This document shows, piece by piece, positions 22,972 through 30,752 of a DNA stretch of 35,057 bases (the first letter of the stretch is position 1; each line of letters opens with the position of its first letter). Under the pieces are notes generated by a model. It had not been told where the DNA came from and ran no database searches. It saw nothing but the letters and a program-made list of their open reading frames with translations. The stretch lies in contig DEBD01000004.1 in NCBI GenBank assembly GCA_002348385.1, positions 1,466 through 36,522 on the forward strand, given 5' to 3'. The position numbers and the translations under genes are program-made. The DNA comes from Gammaproteobacteria bacterium UBA2965. GTDB lineage: Bacteria; Pseudomonadota; Gammaproteobacteria; Pseudomonadales; Azotimanducaceae.

Positions 22972-24015
22972 ATGAAAGTAATAACGGGAATAGGCGGTTG
23001 GCCAGGCAAAGCACCGCAACAAGCCGCGGCGGCGGAAGCCGCAGGCTTCGACTGCGTGACCTGCGGCGAGTTGGCTCACGACTCCATACTGACAATGGCG
23101 CTGGCCGCCACCTCAACGGAGCGCATCGGCCTGCAAACATCGGTCACCATCGCGTTTCCACGCAGCCCCATGGTGTTAGCCATGGAGGCCTGGGATATCC
23201 ACGAGATGTCGGGCGGACGCTTTGCCATTGGCCTGGGCAGCCAGGTGAAGGGTCACAATGAGCGGCGATTCGGCGGCACCTGGGCGCCGCCCGCTCCGCG
23301 CATGCGTGAGTACATTCAGATGATGCGCGCGGTGTGGGACAGCTGGACCACGGGCGAGCCGCCGCAATTCCTGGGCAAGCACTACACTTACACGTTGATG
23401 ACGCCCAACTTCAACGCGGGACCGCTGCCATATCCCTATCCCAAGATCGGGCTGGCCATGGTGGGCGACGGTATGGCTCGGGTGGCCGGCGAGGTGGCGG
23501 ACATCATCATGCCTCACGGCGGGATCATGTCCGACAAGTACATGCGCGAGGTGCTATTGCCCAACGTCAAGATTGGTATGGATCGGGCGGGCAAGACCTG
23601 GAAAGACGTGGAGATCTCCTCCAGCGGCTATCTGGTGCTGGGCGACAGCGATAGCGAGATCGAGGAGAAGCTGCTGCAGATGCGCACGCCGTTGTCGTTC
23701 TACGGTTCGACGAGAACCTATCACCACGTGCTGCGGCTGCACGGGCTGGACGATCTCGGCAACGAGCTTCACCAGCTGTCCGTGAACGGTAAGTGGGATG
23801 AAATGCGTGAGACAGTGACCCTGGATCATCTCACAGAGCTGGCGCAAACCTGCAAGTACGACGACCTACCGCAGTTTCTGGCTGAGCATCGCGAGTACGC
23901 CAGTAGTACCGGCTTCATAATGCCCACGGATACGCCAGAGCAGGAGGAACGCTACCGCGACCTTATGCGTCAGGTGCAGGCGCTGGCAACCCCTGGGGTG
24001 CCGCGTGGCCTTTAG
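22972..24015 (+). CDS. LLM-class (luciferase-like) oxidoreductase, possibly F420-dependent
   Basis: This 347-residue TIM-barrel protein of the bacterial luciferase superfamily has GFDCVTCGELAHDSILTMAL near the N terminus. TERIGLQTSVTIAFPRSPMV, GGRFAIGLGSQVKGHNERRFG and RMREYIQMMRAVWDSW follow, the ordered signature of LLM flavin/deazaflavin oxidoreductases. It resembles the TIGR03617 F420-dependent branch from memory, known mainly in actinobacteria, but FMN use is equally possible. GGGAGG seven bases before the ATG fixes the start. It follows the thioesterase gene and is convergent with the DUF5916 gene 12 bases away. Likely reactions are hydride transfer or monooxygenation of a ketone, alcohol or CoA ester. 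Confidence 0.85.
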   Translation: MKVITGIGGWPGKAPQQAAAAEAAGFDCVTCGELAHDSILTMALAATSTERIGLQTSVTIAFPRSPMVLAMEAWDIHEMSGGRFAIGLGSQVKGHNERRFGGTWAPPAPRMREYIQMMRAVWDSWTTGEPPQFLGKHYTYTLMTPNFNAGPLPYPYPKIGLAMVGDGMARVAGEVADIIMPHGGIMSDKYMREVLLPNVKIGMDRAGKTWKDVEISSSGYLVLGDSDSEIEEKLLQMRTPLSFYGSTRTYHHVLRLHGLDDLGNELHQLSVNGKWDEMRETVTLDHLTELAQTCKYDDLPQFLAEHREYASSTGFIMPTDTPEQEERYRDLMRQVQALATPGVPRGL

Positions 24016-24027
24016 CCGGCTGGGAAG

Positions 24028-26397
24028 TCAGCTGCCGAGTCGATAGCGCAGCTTAACGACGAACTGCTCCGTGACTGGCTCGTTCAATGCGGAACTGAAA
24101 AGCTTGGAAAAGCTCGCACGGGCACGATTACTTTGTCCATTCAGGGTGTATACCACGAACAAGTCGGACAGCGGCGCTAGTTCCCAGCGGTAGCGCAGCT
24201 GGACGTTGAGGTTAGAGATCGTGAAGTCGTCGCTTGGTCCAGGAGGCTTGGTGCTGGCGACGAGTTGGCTGCCGTCTGCAGGAATCAGGAAGAACTGGTC
24301 TTCGCGAGCCCGGATGGCTACCCATTGGGCGGATAGACGCAGCTGCTGGTTGGCCTTGAAGAAATAGTCCAGCGACAGTGTCGGGCGCCATTCTCTGGTT
24401 TCGAAGGCAGTGAAGTTGATATCTTCCTGGTGCAGTAGCCAGCCTTGCCTTTGTCCGTATCGGGCCATTATTTCCAGTTTCATGCGGGTCGATGGCCGCC
24501 AGGCGATGCTTGCACGGCTCAAGAAAGCCGTACCATCGACCTTCTCCTGGCTGATATCGAAGCCGATACGGTAGCTAAACCGACGTGCCTGATCGGAAAA
24601 GTAGTCGAACTTTCCCTCCCAACGGTCCGGGATGTGGAAGTTGCCGTTACCGAAGCTCTCCAGATCGTCAGTGCGCCGACCGAAGAACAGGACAGCTGCT
24701 TCCGCGCGCCCGAGGTTATTTAGGAATAGTTGTGTTGTTGCGGAGAATCCTTTTCGTGTGACGTCGCCGTTACCGTTTTCTTCGTACATAACAGCACTAG
24801 TCAGAGAGAGCTGCCGAGCCCATGTGAGGTTAGGTTGTATGTAGGTGGTTTTGAGCGCGGTTCGCCAGATGTCATTACGCTGCAGAAAGCCGAGGTCGTT
24901 GATGTCCAGCTGATCGTCGTAGTATTCCAGGTCCAGCTTGAATGTCAGGCCGCGCCTTGGGCTGTATACGAGGTCCGTGAGCGCACCCCAACCCTTTCCG
25001 ATGCTGTCTTTGTCCGAGTATAGAAGCTGTCCATCCAGCTTCCATTTGCCGTTAGCGGTCAAGTAGTGATAGTCCACGCCATGCACCACCGCATCTTCTT
25101 CTGAGTGTGCGGTAAGCGTAGAGATGGCGCCGATCGCCCGATAAGAACCGCCCGCAGTGCTTTCCCATAACAATCGAGCGACCCCGTAATCGCTGCCGGA
25201 TTGCGCGAATACGGCGGTCCCCGTGTCGAAGGCTAAATCATCCTCAGCGGCCGCCATCAGACCGTACCGCAAACTGCCAACCTGTCCGGTAGCCTTTACG
25301 GCGCCATAAAGCTCCGCTTGCTGGTTCATTTCGCCCAGCGGCAACGTGACGCTTTCGGGTAGATTCGGTGGCCGTGCCGCGCCACCAATCCGCCGCGTGT
25401 TGACCAACTGGACGGGAAAGAAATTGCGTCGCGAGTCCGATCGAGGGGTAGTAATGAAGATGTCGTGCCCTTCGAGAAAAAACAGTCTTTTCTCGGGGTA
25501 AAATGTTTCGATGGCCGATAAGTTGACGACCACGTCGTCCGATTCCACGTTTCCGAAGTCCGGCAGCACGGTGGCGGCAAGCTGAAAGTTGCTGGAAGGG
25601 CGCCAGAATAGCTCAGCACCTCCGCGCACCTTGGTCTCGTTCCTCACCTGGTCTTGCGTTATTGACGTGTAAGGAATCACGCTCCACTGTTTTACGGGAT
25701 TCACGCCTGTGAGCTGCATGGGCCGCATGTGCTGAATCCATTTGGTAAGTGTGAATGGCAGTGCGGGGACGCCCCAGCGTTCCCCTATGGCTTTGCAGTT
25801 GCGCGATGCAAATATCGACATTCGACGTGTGCCCGCGGTTTTCGGCATAGCGACTTGGGACCAGGGTATGAAGATTTCCGCAATCCAGCCGTGCTCGGAT
25901 ATGGATGTCTTGCCATACCAGGCCCCATCCCATTCGCTGCGGAACTGTGCCTCTGGTGCGAGGGTTCCGTCGGTCTTCACGCCGCTGGCGGCGAGGGACA
26001 CCCAATAGCCGTACTTGCCTTCCCCAGAGGTGTCCAGTGTCAGGCCTACGAAGTCGCCAAAGTTGGTGCCGGTATCCTCCGGAGACAGCACGGCGACGAT
26101 TTTGTCCTGAGGCTGTTCCATGTCGAAGGCGGCATAGAAGCCCCTCTCGGTGTATATGATCTTTAGCGTGGTTTTCCAGCGGGGTTTGATCAGGGTGTCC
26201 GGGTCCACTACTCGGAAGTCTGTCACTACCGTGGCCAGATCCCAGGCCGCTTCGTCGAGCTTGCCATCAATGCGAATGCCGATCTCTGCATTGGGCATGC
26301 GGGCCACCGAGATGGTCTTTCCCACGTTGAGTTCGATCGGACTGTTGGCGTACAGGTTACCGGCGAGCAGAAGGGCCGGTAACCAGGAATAATGCAT
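24028..26397 (-). CDS. DUF5916 outer-membrane beta-barrel protein with CBM9-like N-terminal domain
   Basis: This 789-residue protein begins with a signal peptide (MHYSWLPALLLAGNLYANS). Next comes a carbohydrate-binding-family-9-like beta-sandwich (RIDGKLDEAAWDLATVVTDF to about residue 210). The DUF5916 region includes NLSAIETFYPEKRLFFLEGHDIF. The C-terminal half alternates hydrophobic and polar residues, typical of an outer-membrane barrel, and ends in VKLRYRLGS. The CBM9-like part may bind glycans, but these proteins have no proven function. The ATG has GAAGGA upstream, immediately preceded by an inverted repeat. By eye its base composition is slightly less GC-rich than its neighbours, as is common for outer-membrane proteins. 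The gene stands alone, convergent with the LLM gene and divergent from lysE. Confidence 0.85.
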   Translation of the reverse strand: MHYSWLPALLLAGNLYANSPIELNVGKTISVARMPNAEIGIRIDGKLDEAAWDLATVVTDFRVVDPDTLIKPRWKTTLKIIYTERGFYAAFDMEQPQDKIVAVLSPEDTGTNFGDFVGLTLDTSGEGKYGYWVSLAASGVKTDGTLAPEAQFRSEWDGAWYGKTSISEHGWIAEIFIPWSQVAMPKTAGTRRMSIFASRNCKAIGERWGVPALPFTLTKWIQHMRPMQLTGVNPVKQWSVIPYTSITQDQVRNETKVRGGAELFWRPSSNFQLAATVLPDFGNVESDDVVVNLSAIETFYPEKRLFFLEGHDIFITTPRSDSRRNFFPVQLVNTRRIGGAARPPNLPESVTLPLGEMNQQAELYGAVKATGQVGSLRYGLMAAAEDDLAFDTGTAVFAQSGSDYGVARLLWESTAGGSYRAIGAISTLTAHSEEDAVVHGVDYHYLTANGKWKLDGQLLYSDKDSIGKGWGALTDLVYSPRRGLTFKLDLEYYDDQLDINDLGFLQRNDIWRTALKTTYIQPNLTWARQLSLTSAVMYEENGNGDVTRKGFSATTQLFLNNLGRAEAAVLFFGRRTDDLESFGNGNFHIPDRWEGKFDYFSDQARRFSYRIGFDISQEKVDGTAFLSRASIAWRPSTRMKLEIMARYGQRQGWLLHQEDINFTAFETREWRPTLSLDYFFKANQQLRLSAQWVAIRAREDQFFLIPADGSQLVASTKPPGPSDDFTISNLNVQLRYRWELAPLSDLFVVYTLNGQSNRARASFSKLFSSALNEPVTEQFVVKLRYRLGS

Positions 26398-26408
26398 GTT
26401 CGATCCTT

Positions 26409-26425
26409 CTAGGCAAGCCGCCTAG
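26409..26425. promoter_or_regulatory. CTAGGC-N5-GCCTAG inverted repeat abutting the DUF5916 ribosome-binding site
   Basis: Perfect 6-bp arms with a 5-base loop lie directly upstream of GAAGGA on the DUF5916 mRNA strand, in an 80-base divergent spacer. It could be an operator or an mRNA hairpin influencing translation. Confidence 0.45.
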
Positions 26426-26477
26426 TCTAACAGACGCAAAGGTTTCTACTGCCCGCAGCGATGGTCGGAACGCGCAG

Positions 26478-27089
26478 ATGATGGATTTTCAGTGGCTCAC
26501 TATCGGCACGGTCTGCCTGCTCGGCGCCATGTCTCCAGGTCCGAGCCTTGCGGTGGTGGTGCGAAACTCCGCTGTCGGTGGCCGCAGCTGTGGTCTGGTG
26601 GCAGCATGGAGTCACGCAGCAGGTGTTGGGGTATACGCCCTGGCCACGGTATTCGGGCTGACAGCGCTGGTCGCGCAGTATCCGGCCTTTACCAGAGGGG
26701 TGGCGCTGGCGGGCGCAGCCTACCTGTTCTGGTTGGGGGTGGTAGCGCTGCGATCCGCGGGCGGCCGATCCGGGCAAGCGACAGGTCCTGGCGCGATGAA
26801 CCTGATCGCCTCCGCCCGCGATGGATTTGCCATCGCGCTGATGAACCCGAAGATCGCTTTGTTCTTCCTGGCATTGTTCAGCGGATTCGTGGATTCGCAG
26901 GACCCTGCCGCGTCGCGCGCGGGCATGGCGCTGATTGCCGTGGTGATCGATGGTGCCTGGTACAGCCTGATGGCCGCATCGATCGGCTACCCCGCCCAGC
27001 GCGCGATGTTTCGCGCGCACGCGGTCACAATCGATCGTTTAAGCGGCTGCGTGTTCGTGGGGGCCGCTTGCTGGATCCTGCTCGGCTAG
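26478..27089 (+). CDS. LysE/RhtB-family exporter
   Basis: This 203-residue protein has about six membrane segments. The N-terminal LLGAMSPGPSLAVVVRNSAV and the mid-protein DGFAIALMNPKIALFFLALF motifs are diagnostic of the LysE/RhtB family, which exports amino acids, homoserine lactones and similar small molecules. Two adjacent ATGs at 26478 and 26481 are possible. It is divergent from the DUF5916 gene and convergent with the amidohydrolase gene, sharing a CTAG with overlapping stops. The substrate cannot be inferred. Confidence 0.9.
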   Translation: MMDFQWLTIGTVCLLGAMSPGPSLAVVVRNSAVGGRSCGLVAAWSHAAGVGVYALATVFGLTALVAQYPAFTRGVALAGAAYLFWLGVVALRSAGGRSGQATGPGAMNLIASARDGFAIALMNPKIALFFLALFSGFVDSQDPAASRAGMALIAVVIDGAWYSLMAASIGYPAQRAMFRAHAVTIDRLSGCVFVGAACWILLG

Positions 27090-28303
27090 CCGGCCGAGGC
27101 TGCCGCCAAAGGCTCCGGCAGCGAACCGCTCACCAGATCGCCACCCTTGATGACCGCCTGGATGTTGTCGGGACGAGTCAGCGCGTCGATGTTTGCGCTG
27201 GGGTCGGCGTTGACGATCAGCAGGTCCGCGTGGTTACCGGTTTCGATGGTTCCGAGCCCACCTACACCCGTCATTTCCCCACCGTAGCAGGTAGACCAGC
27301 GGATGAGTTCAAGCGGTTCGATGTTGGCATGCTCCGCGTAGCAGACGAGTTCCTTGGCATAGTCGCCGTGAGGAATCTGCCACACGCCGAAGTCGTCGCC
27401 GGGAACCAGCTTCACGCCGGCATCAACCAGGCGGGGCAGCAGCGCGCAGCTTTGGTCGAAATCCTGCATGTCGTTGCGGAAACCGAAGGTGTTGCCACCG
27501 AGTTCCGCGGCGCGCAGCAGTACGTAGGCACTGGGTAGCACGAAAGTGCCGTTCTCCAGGTAAGCCTCGATGCACTCGTCGTCCGCTTCGTCGCCGTGGT
27601 CGATGATTGCCACGCCCGCATGCACGCAGTCGAGAATCTGTTGGCGTCCGGATACGTGAGCGCGCACCCGCGCACCGTACTCGCGTGCGGTGTCGACCAC
27701 GGCTTGAATTTCCTCCGCGGTCATCTGCATGCCTTCCGGCGCGCCGTGGCCGCCGCTGGCGAAAATCTTGATGATCTGCACGCCGCGGTCCAGGTCGTAG
27801 CGCGCCCCTTCGCTGAAGGCGTCGGGACCGCTGGTCATGCACAGCTCCTCGTTGGCCATGGTGCTGGCGGCGTCTTGCGCCGGCATGTAGTTGCGGCTGC
27901 AGGAAATGATACGCGGACCCGTCGCGTGACCGGCCTCGATGGACTGAGCCAGTTCCACGTCGATGTTGTAGTGGGTGCCCGCGCTGATCAGGGTGGTGTA
28001 TCCGCAGTCCAGAGCCAGCTGCACGTTGGAGAGTGACAGGAACGCCTGCTCCACACCGGAGAATGCCTGAGATCCGCCGTCGGCACCGTAGTTTGCATAA
28101 GCGCCGTGCCAGTGGCCCATGACCATGCCCGGCATTAGCGTACGACCCTGCAGGTCGATTACCTGATCGTGGGAGCCTCCGGCTGATGCACCAGGCCCGC
28201 TGAGCGCCTTGATGCGGCCTTCTTCAACGGTTACGGAGGAACCCGGTTGGGCGGGATTCGTGCCGTCGAGCAAATTGGCATTGGTGTACAGGACTTTGGC
28301 CAT
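27086..28303 (-). CDS. Metal-dependent amidohydrolase (imidazolonepropionase/prolidase-like)
   Basis: The protein has about 405 residues from ATG 28303 (MAKVLYTNANLLDG), chosen for the strong GGAGGAG upstream; an in-frame extension to 28363 has no such signal. The first metal motif is MPGMVMGHWHG (His64, His66). The family usually has GxxDxHxH, so the Asp before the HxH is missing. Later ligand candidates are the Lys in VQIIKIFASGGHG, His in ARVRAHVSGR, His in AIIDHGDEAD and Asp in LVPGDDFGVW, the expected order of the amidohydrolase superfamily. The flanking beta-sandwich (LLIVNADPSANI) is also present. Related enzymes hydrolyse cyclic amides, dipeptides or lactones. A LacI-type palindrome lies about 70 bases upstream. 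Confidence 0.87.
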   Translation of the reverse strand: MAKVLYTNANLLDGTNPAQPGSSVTVEEGRIKALSGPGASAGGSHDQVIDLQGRTLMPGMVMGHWHGAYANYGADGGSQAFSGVEQAFLSLSNVQLALDCGYTTLISAGTHYNIDVELAQSIEAGHATGPRIISCSRNYMPAQDAASTMANEELCMTSGPDAFSEGARYDLDRGVQIIKIFASGGHGAPEGMQMTAEEIQAVVDTAREYGARVRAHVSGRQQILDCVHAGVAIIDHGDEADDECIEAYLENGTFVLPSAYVLLRAAELGGNTFGFRNDMQDFDQSCALLPRLVDAGVKLVPGDDFGVWQIPHGDYAKELVCYAEHANIEPLELIRWSTCYGGEMTGVGGLGTIETGNHADLLIVNADPSANIDALTRPDNIQAVIKGGDLVSGSLPEPLAAASAG

Positions 28304-28373
28304 TTCTCTCCTCCTGGTCTCTCCTGGCCTGCTTTTTTGCGCGCTTGCCGGAGATGACCCCACAAAAACATTC

Positions 28374-28387
28374 TATAACCGGTTACA
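28374..28387. promoter_or_regulatory. LacI-family-like operator upstream of the amidohydrolase
   Basis: The core TAACCGGTTA (28376-28385) is a perfect 10-bp palindrome and the outer T/A pair adds symmetry (TATAACCGGTTACA). The central CCGG with flanking TAA/TTA resembles GntR/LacI-family operators. On the minus strand it overlaps a possible -10 (TATAGA), a position expected for repression. It lies in the 130-base gap between the SDR stop and the amidohydrolase start. No regulator gene is in the window. Confidence 0.5.
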
Positions 28388-28433
28388 TAACGCGAATTAC
28401 ATCCCGCTGCAAGGCATAGTTGGTAAGGGATTA

Positions 28434-29252
28434 CTAGTAGTAGACCGAAGTGCCGCCTCCGCCGTCCGCGGCGATGGTCTCTCCGGAAATCGCCCAGGCT
28501 TTCTCGGAGCACAGAAATGCGGCCAGGTGGGCGATTTCGCTGGCGTCGATCATGCGGCCGAGGGCATTCGCCCTTGGGGCGCCTTCAGCGAAGTCGGCGG
28601 TTTCCACCTCTTCGGGCGTGATGCCTTTGCGGTCGGCGCGGGCGGCCAACATGCCGGCGGTGCGCTCGGTGCGCGTGATGCCGGGGTGGATGCAATTGAC
28701 CGTGATGCCGTCGCGTCCCAGCTGGGTGGCCAGGGTTTTGGTGAAGTGCACCAATGAGGTGTTGCGGGCACCGCCAGACAGGTTTCCGGCAATGCGCGCG
28801 TTCAGGCCGCTGATGTTGACGATGCGTCCCCAACCCGCGCGTTGCAGATGGGGGATGCAGGCACGGGCGCAGCGCAGCGCGCCCATGTACTTCACATTGA
28901 AGTCGTCCAGAAAATCCTCGTCGACAATGGTGTCGATGTAGCCGGTCGCGGTAGCCGAGCCGCCGGGGGCAGAGCCACTATTGATCAGAACGTGCAGGTC
29001 GCCCAAGTGATCAATGGCCTGCTCCACCATGGCGTCCACCTGAAGTCGGTCGGTCACGTCGCAAACAACCGGGTACACGCGCCGATTGGAAGCTTCCGCG
29101 ATTTCCTGCGCGCTGTCATGCAGGCGCTGGGGATCGCGTGCCACCAGCACCAGATCCATGCCTTCTTCGGCCAGTTGCCGCGCGATTGCCTTACCGATAC
29201 CCCTGCTGCCACCGACCACGATGCCGTGGCGGTTGGTTAGTCCCAGATCCAT
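28434..29252 (-). CDS. Non-canonical short-chain dehydrogenase/reductase
   Basis: This 272-residue Rossmann-fold protein has a normal NAD(P)-binding motif GGSRGIG (residues 14-20), CDVTD, an INSG segment and NISGLN with the catalytic-Ser position (Ser148). Where the family has YxxxK, this protein reads SGGARNTSLVHFTK. Aligned on FTK, the Tyr position (160) is Gly and the Lys position (164) is Asn. It may therefore not be a classical oxidoreductase. Either the chemistry uses other residues or it acts as a lyase, isomerase, scaffold or sensor. The C-terminal ISGETIAADGGG is standard. AGGAG nine bases before the ATG at 29252 fixes the start. It lies upstream of the amidohydrolase on the same strand. 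Confidence 0.85.
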   Translation of the reverse strand: MDLGLTNRHGIVVGGSRGIGKAIARQLAEEGMDLVLVARDPQRLHDSAQEIAEASNRRVYPVVCDVTDRLQVDAMVEQAIDHLGDLHVLINSGSAPGGSATATGYIDTIVDEDFLDDFNVKYMGALRCARACIPHLQRAGWGRIVNISGLNARIAGNLSGGARNTSLVHFTKTLATQLGRDGITVNCIHPGITRTERTAGMLAARADRKGITPEEVETADFAEGAPRANALGRMIDASEIAHLAAFLCSEKAWAISGETIAADGGGGTSVYY

Positions 29253-29378
29253 GGCGGTGCTCTCCTGTCATCCCAGCGCAAAAGTATACAACTCCGGGGA
29301 CCACCACCCGGTAGTGTGGTGCACGATCTCGGTGAGTTGGGTAGAGTGGTTGCTCGTTTGTATTTTCCTGGAGTGTGG

Positions 29379-30296
29379 ATGGCGGCTGCAGTAGTCCGTC
29401 AGCGGTCTCGTTTTGCGGCGGCTATCGCTTTGTGGCTTGCCGCCACATCGACGGCGGCGTTCGAAGGCGCTGACGCACTCAAGAGCGACCTGGCGCTTGC
29501 GTCGGTGAGCGCGGTTGCGGTGGACCTTGGCTCGGAGCGGCTGCTGGTGGCCAAACATCCCGACGCGGTGCTGCCCATCGCGTCGGTGACTAAGGTGATG
29601 ACGGCCATGGTGGTACTCGACTCGGGCGCGCCGGTGGACGACTGGCTGGCCATCGCGCCGTGGACCACCGAGCAGGCGAAGAACGCCTACTCACGAATAC
29701 GCATCGATTCCCAGGCCCGCCGCGCTGACCTGCTGAGAATCGCGTTGATGTCTTCGGAGAATCGCGCTGCCTACAACCTGGCTTTGCATCATCCTGGGGG
29801 CATGGAGGCTTTCGTTGGCGCGATGAATGCGAAAGCGCGGACCCTTGGCATGATGGATACGGAGTTTGTGGATCCTACCGGACTGTCTCCCGAAAACCGC
29901 TCGTCAGCCCGGGATCTGGCTCGCATGGTGGCCGCGGCGCATCAGTACCCGCCGCTGCGTGACTACTCCACCACGCGTCAATATACGCCGCAGTTCCGGT
30001 CGCCGCGTTACCGCTTGGGATACGGCAACACCAATCCGCTCACCGGCAGCGACAGGTGGGAAGTGAAGCTCACAAAAACAGGCTACCTCACGGAAGCTGG
30101 CCGATGTCTGGTGATGGTGGCCGAGATCGGCGGTCGCGACGTCGCTATGGTGTTGCTGAATTCTTTTGGTACACGCTCGCCACTGGGAGACGCGGGTCGG
30201 ATCCGGCGATGGCTTGAGTCGGGCACCGAAAGTCGGGTAACCAGCGCTGCGCGCGACTATGAGATGCGGGTGCGCAGCTCTCAAGGAATAGAATAA
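29379..30296 (+). CDS. PBP7-type D-alanyl-D-alanine endopeptidase/carboxypeptidase (peptidase S11)
   Basis: This secreted penicillin-binding protein of about 305 residues trims or cleaves peptidoglycan peptides in the periplasm. The three active-site motifs are intact: SVTK (Ser69, Lys72), SEN (Ser126-Asn128) and KTG (Lys233-Gly235). The length without a C-terminal extension or amphipathic anchor fits PBP7/PbpG rather than DacA. I start at ATG 29379, which has GGAG five bases upstream and gives a clean signal peptide (FAAAIALWLAATSTAA). A frame extension to 29316 lacks these. A weak promoter (TTGGGT 29337-29342, TATTTT 29361-29366) precedes it. The next gene, a cupin, begins 24 bases downstream. 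Confidence 0.9.
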   Translation: MAAAVVRQRSRFAAAIALWLAATSTAAFEGADALKSDLALASVSAVAVDLGSERLLVAKHPDAVLPIASVTKVMTAMVVLDSGAPVDDWLAIAPWTTEQAKNAYSRIRIDSQARRADLLRIALMSSENRAAYNLALHHPGGMEAFVGAMNAKARTLGMMDTEFVDPTGLSPENRSSARDLARMVAAAHQYPPLRDYSTTRQYTPQFRSPRYRLGYGNTNPLTGSDRWEVKLTKTGYLTEAGRCLVMVAEIGGRDVAMVLLNSFGTRSPLGDAGRIRRWLESGTESRVTSAARDYEMRVRSSQGIE

Positions 30297-30320
30297 ACAA
30301 CTCACATTGGGAGGAAGATC

Positions 30321-30752
30321 ATGCTCAAGACCATTGCGGACCATAACGAGTGGCGCGGTAAGGCGAATCTGGACGACGGCGAATGGACGACCTTTGTTGA
30401 TCCGGAAACCTCGCCGGATTTCTTCGACCACATGAGCGATGTGGTGAAGGTGAAGTTCATGGGCGAAACCTGGGAGAAAGGCCCGTGGGTGGTGCCTAAC
30501 AAGTTCCCGCCCAACACGCGCGCCGAGCGTCATGCCCACGCCGCGGACACCATCTATGTCATCATGCGCGGCTCCATGACCTTTAACGACGGCACCGGTT
30601 GGTACGAGCAGGGCGACGTGCGCTGGGTGCGCGCTAACCACACGTATGGCCCAGAGGAATCCGGGTCGGATGGCTGTGAATTCATTCTGATATCCATGGG
30701 CCCCATCGATGTGCAGTGGGAGTCCGGCGACACTTACGAGGCAAATGGATGA
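30321..30752 (+). CDS. Cupin-domain protein
   Basis: This 143-residue single-cupin protein has the first cupin motif in RAERHAHAADTIYVIMRGSM (His pair and Tyr region). The second half reads YEQGDVRWVRANHTYGPEES. Metal binding and a small-ligand pocket are likely; the reaction is not predictable. GGGAGGAAG before the ATG is a strong ribosome-binding site. Its stop overlaps the GPH symporter start by eight bases, so the two are co-expressed. The cupin may process or sense the symporter substrate, which is inference from coupling. Confidence 0.85.
   Translation: MLKTIADHNEWRGKANLDDGEWTTFVDPETSPDFFDHMSDVVKVKFMGETWEKGPWVVPNKFPPNTRAERHAHAADTIYVIMRGSMTFNDGTGWYEQGDVRWVRANHTYGPEESGSDGCEFILISMGPIDVQWESGDTYEANG

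Noticed and set aside
29302..29321. CACCAC-N8-GTGGTG repeat as a terminator
   Set aside because: The arms are short, the loop is wide and no T-tract follows; it could arise by chance.
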